NCBI GenBank assembly: GCA_030632465.1
Contig: DAOVUR010000105.1
Location: 1 to 6,766, forward strand
Origin: a bacterium
GTDB lineage: Bacteria; Verrucomicrobiota; Kiritimatiellia; UBA8416; CAMZLY01
Direction: 5' to 3'
Length of the DNA: 6,766 nucleotides
Part shown: piece by piece, positions 5,226 through 6,766 of the stretch
Layout: every line of letters begins with the position of its first letter
Position numbering within the stretch: the first letter of the stretch is position 1
Made by a program: the position numbers and the translations under genes
The notes under the pieces: generated by a model
The model's database searches: none
The model's input: the letters and a program-made list of their open reading frames with translations, nothing else
What the model was told of the DNA's origin: nothing

Positions 5226-6082
5226 TGGCATTAAGAAAAATTATAACAATTGATGAAGACCTCTGTAATGGTTGTGGCGAGTGTATTACAGCTTGTGCTG
5301 AAGGCGCATTACAACTTGTGAATGGAAAAGCCAAACTGGTTAAAGAGCAGTATTGCGACGGATTTGGTGATTGCATTGGTGACTGCCCTACAGGTGCACT
5401 TGTGATTAAAGAGGTGGAGAGCGAAGAGTTTGATATTGTTGCAACAAAAGAGTATTTGCTGGAGACTCAAGGTCAGGAAGCTGCTGATCGTATGATCCGT
5501 GCAAATATTGAGCATGATGAAAAAATAGCAGCGGCAGCAGCAAAAGCTCCTGACTGCGGATGTTCTAGTCATGATACTCCAGCACCAGTAGCGCCAGCAG
5601 GCGGTGGCGGGTGTCCGGGTAGCAGAATGCGTGTATCAGAAAAACCAGCACAGGCGCCAGCGGTCAGCACCTCTGGGGTAGGGCCGGCACAGGCAATACG
5701 TTCTGATTTAGAGCAGTGGCCTGTTCAGCTTCATCTAGTGCAGCCTGGTATGCCTTTCTTCAGTAATAAAGAGTTGGTAGTACTTAGTACATGTGGGCCT
5801 GTTGCTTCTGCTGATGTACATTGGAAGTTCTTGCGTGGACGCAGTGTGGTTGTTGCCTGCCCTAAACTAGATGTTACTGATCCTTATATTGCTAAACTTG
5901 GTGGTATCTTGGCAGATAAAACAATTCCAAAAATGATCATTGTGCGTATGGAAGTTCCATGTTGTGGTGGTTTAACTAAAATAGCAACTGATGCACATGC
6001 ATTAAGCGGCCGCACTGACTTGGTTGTTGAAGAAGTTACTATCGGTGTTGGCGGTGATGTTTTATCAGTTAGAACACTCTAG
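5225..6082 (+). CDS. Ferredoxin-type 4Fe-4S protein with a conserved Cys-containing C-terminal domain
   Basis: The product has 285 residues and no signal peptide, so it is cytosolic. Residues 14-24 carry C-x2-C-x2-C-x3-C, a full first cluster motif contributing three ligands to one site and a fourth to the other in classical folds. The second motif (44-55) is C-DGFGD-C-IGD-C-P, in which the usual second Cys is Phe47. I recall this CDG[LF]G pattern as typical of this uncharacterised ferredoxin family in anaerobes. An Ala/Pro/Gly-rich linker (about 101-157) carries C111-G-C113 and GGGGC130P. The C-terminal domain (163-285) has WPVQLHLVQP, STC190GP, C212PKLD and MEVPC246C247GGL, possibly a further metal or cluster site. 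The role, presumably electron transfer to an unknown partner, is inferred. The ATG overlaps the stop of the Enzyme I gene by one base and has GGAG (5214-5217) 7 bases upstream, indicating translational coupling. It ends 14 bases before a strong terminator. Confidence 0.9.
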   Translation: MALRKIITIDEDLCNGCGECITACAEGALQLVNGKAKLVKEQYCDGFGDCIGDCPTGALVIKEVESEEFDIVATKEYLLETQGQEAADRMIRANIEHDEKIAAAAAKAPDCGCSSHDTPAPVAPAGGGGCPGSRMRVSEKPAQAPAVSTSGVGPAQAIRSDLEQWPVQLHLVQPGMPFFSNKELVVLSTCGPVASADVHWKFLRGRSVVVACPKLDVTDPYIAKLGGILADKTIPKMIIVRMEVPCCGGLTKIATDAHALSGRTDLVVEEVTIGVGGDVLSVRTL

Positions 6083-6096
6083 TAGTTGTATGAATT

Positions 6097-6133
6097 AAAA
6101 GCCCGGCATCAGTGATGATGACCGGGCTTTTTT
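6097..6133. terminator. Strong intrinsic terminator after the ferredoxin gene, likely bidirectional
   Basis: AAAAGCCCGG (6097-6106) pairs perfectly with CCGGGCTTTT (6122-6131). Inside, CATCA pairs with TGATG around GTGA, with one bulged A. T6 follows at 6128-6133 on the plus strand and A4 precedes, so it should also stop minus-strand transcripts that read through from the Dabb gene. Confidence 0.92.
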
Positions 6134-6198
6134 GCTGTCGGTTATCTGCTTAGAGCTGGTTTATATCACGGTAGACTTTTGGCAGGATCTATATGATG

Positions 6199-6234
6199 AA
6201 AAAGGGGATCATTGAGCGGAACCGAAATGTCCCC
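6199..6234 (-). terminator. Intrinsic terminator of the minus-strand Dabb gene
   Basis: Read on the minus strand, GGGGA-CATT (from 6234) pairs with AATG-TCCCC (to 6204) with one bulged base, around a 12-base loop that can form a small CG-GAAC-CG inner pairing. TTTTT (6203-6199) follows directly. The hairpin begins 56 bases beyond the Dabb stop. Outer partial complementarity (GATGA 6195-6199 with TCATC 6236-6240; GGCA 6181-6184 with TGCC 6244-6247) extends the symmetry beyond what a terminator needs. Confidence 0.7.
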
Positions 6235-6290
6235 GTCATCCTTTGCCGAACATCTTCATTACAACTAACGAGCATATTTTAATTTGTTAT

Positions 6291-6581
6291 TTACACCTCG
6301 TAATCAACAGCAGCGCCAACGCTAACTAGAGTTTTAACAAATTCAACGACCTTCAAATGCTCCGGATGCACAGCATACTCTTCAAGCCCCGCCATAGACT
6401 CAAACTCAGAATATAGTACTATATCCCATGAACGATCCTTGCGTAAGATATCCATACCAACACTGATGTTAATTAGAGTCGGCACCAGCCCTTTTAAAGC
6501 GTCCAGCTGACTTTTCATCTTCAGCTTGTCCGACCCTGAAACACCATCCTTAAACTTCCACATTACAACATGCTTTATCAT
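6291..6581 (-). CDS. Dabb (stress-responsive alpha/beta-barrel, PF07876-like) domain protein
   Basis: The 96-residue product is a single Dabb domain filling the whole chain, the usual size for bacterial members. Hallmarks are the opening MIKHVVMWKFK strand, the central LVPTLINISVGMDI segment, WDIVLYSEFESMAGLEEYAVHPEH and the closing VVEFVKTLV...VDYEV. These small cytosolic proteins form dimeric ferredoxin-like barrels. Plant members are stress-induced and some relatives are cyclases, but the bacterial role is generally unknown and no catalytic site can be assigned here. The start is supported by AAGGA (plus-strand 6590-6594) 8 bases upstream of the ATG. The gene converges on the ferredoxin gene, with back-to-back terminators between them, so it is regulated separately. 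No clear promoter was found in the AT-rich upstream region. Confidence 0.9.
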   Translation of the reverse strand: MIKHVVMWKFKDGVSGSDKLKMKSQLDALKGLVPTLINISVGMDILRKDRSWDIVLYSEFESMAGLEEYAVHPEHLKVVEFVKTLVSVGAAVDYEV

Positions 6582-6702
6582 TATATTAATCCTTATCTAA
6601 TAATTTCTGTAAGTTGATTAGTTCATTCAAATAGTTTTATTTAATCTATTAAGTCTTGTGTTGTAGTTCAGTAAGTAACTTTTTTTTATTTGACTATCTA
6701 GA

Positions 6703-6725
6703 AAAGAGGCGTTAATTAACTCTTT
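6703..6725. repeat. Dyad around TTAATTAA upstream of the Dabb gene
   Basis: A perfect 10-bp palindrome GTTAATTAAC (6711-6720) is flanked by AAAGAG (6703-6708) and CTCTTT (6720-6725), which are reverse complements although slightly off-centre from the palindrome. This could be an operator in the divergent intergenic region. AT-rich context makes chance possible. Confidence 0.35.
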
Positions 6726-6734
6726 AACCTTCTC

Positions 6735-6761
6735 TTGTCTTGTTAGAAAAGGTTGTATAAT
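6735..6761 (+). promoter_or_regulatory. Possible sigma-70-type promoter leading out of the window
   Basis: A consensus TATAAT (6756-6761) has TTGTCT (6735-6740) 15 bases upstream. The -10 is perfect, but the spacing is two bases short of ideal. It would serve a plus-strand gene beyond the right edge, which cannot be seen. Confidence 0.3.
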
Positions 6762-6766
6762 CATAT

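Noticed and set aside
1..6766. CRISPR array, tRNA, rRNA, transposase or phage genes
   Set aside because: No regularly spaced repeats, cloverleaf-like sequence, ribosomal sequence or mobile-element protein was seen on either strand.

Overview
The window is an ordinary-looking bacterial chromosomal segment of moderately low GC (about 40-45% by eye). It carries one 5'-truncated gene remnant, four intact plus-strand genes and one intact minus-strand gene. An acetyl-xylan-esterase remnant, a DUF255/YyaL lipoprotein, an Enzyme I homologue, a ferredoxin of a type I associate with anaerobes and a Dabb-domain protein would fit an anaerobic or facultative Gram-negative heterotroph. A PVC-type lineage (Lentisphaerota/Kiritimatiellota) is my best guess. 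It is a guess from protein flavour, with no 16S or other marker gene present.

Layout. Positions 1-345 hold the decayed 3' end of an AXE1 acetyl-esterase gene. Positions 346-691 form a 346-base regulatory region with no gene. It holds two related 17-bp dyads (357-373 and 427-443), an AT-rich inverted repeat (449-478), and two matches to the sigma-54 -24/-12 promoter (523-538 and 623-638) whose GG doublets lie exactly 100 bp apart. These lead into a short exported protein with 19 cysteines (692-1210) that starts at a GTG behind a perfect AGGAGG and ends at a strong intrinsic terminator (1240-1281).

Next come a YyaL/SPATA20-family protein with a lipoprotein signal and a CHWC thioredoxin-like motif (1330-3522), an Enzyme I-like PEP phosphotransferase with its catalytic residues intact (3570-5225), and a two-motif ferredoxin-like protein coupled to it by a TAATG overlap (5225-6082). 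These three may form one transcription unit, closed by a strong terminator at 6097-6133. A convergent minus-strand Dabb gene (6291-6581) ends at its own terminator (6199-6234). The final 185 bases are AT-rich, with a dyad around TTAATTAA and a possible promoter leading out of the window.

The most interesting part is the left intergenic region plus the Cys-rich gene. It looks like a sigma-54/enhancer-binding-protein-controlled gene for a small exported protein built from duplicated CxxCxxxKGxxxCCK modules and a Lys/Cys-repeat tail, probably metal- or redox-related. The second item is the YyaL-like gene, which has a lipoprotein start and, 96 bases inside, another ATG with a better Shine-Dalgarno. 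It could therefore make both an exported and a cytosolic form. Both ideas are inferences from motifs, not demonstrated functions.
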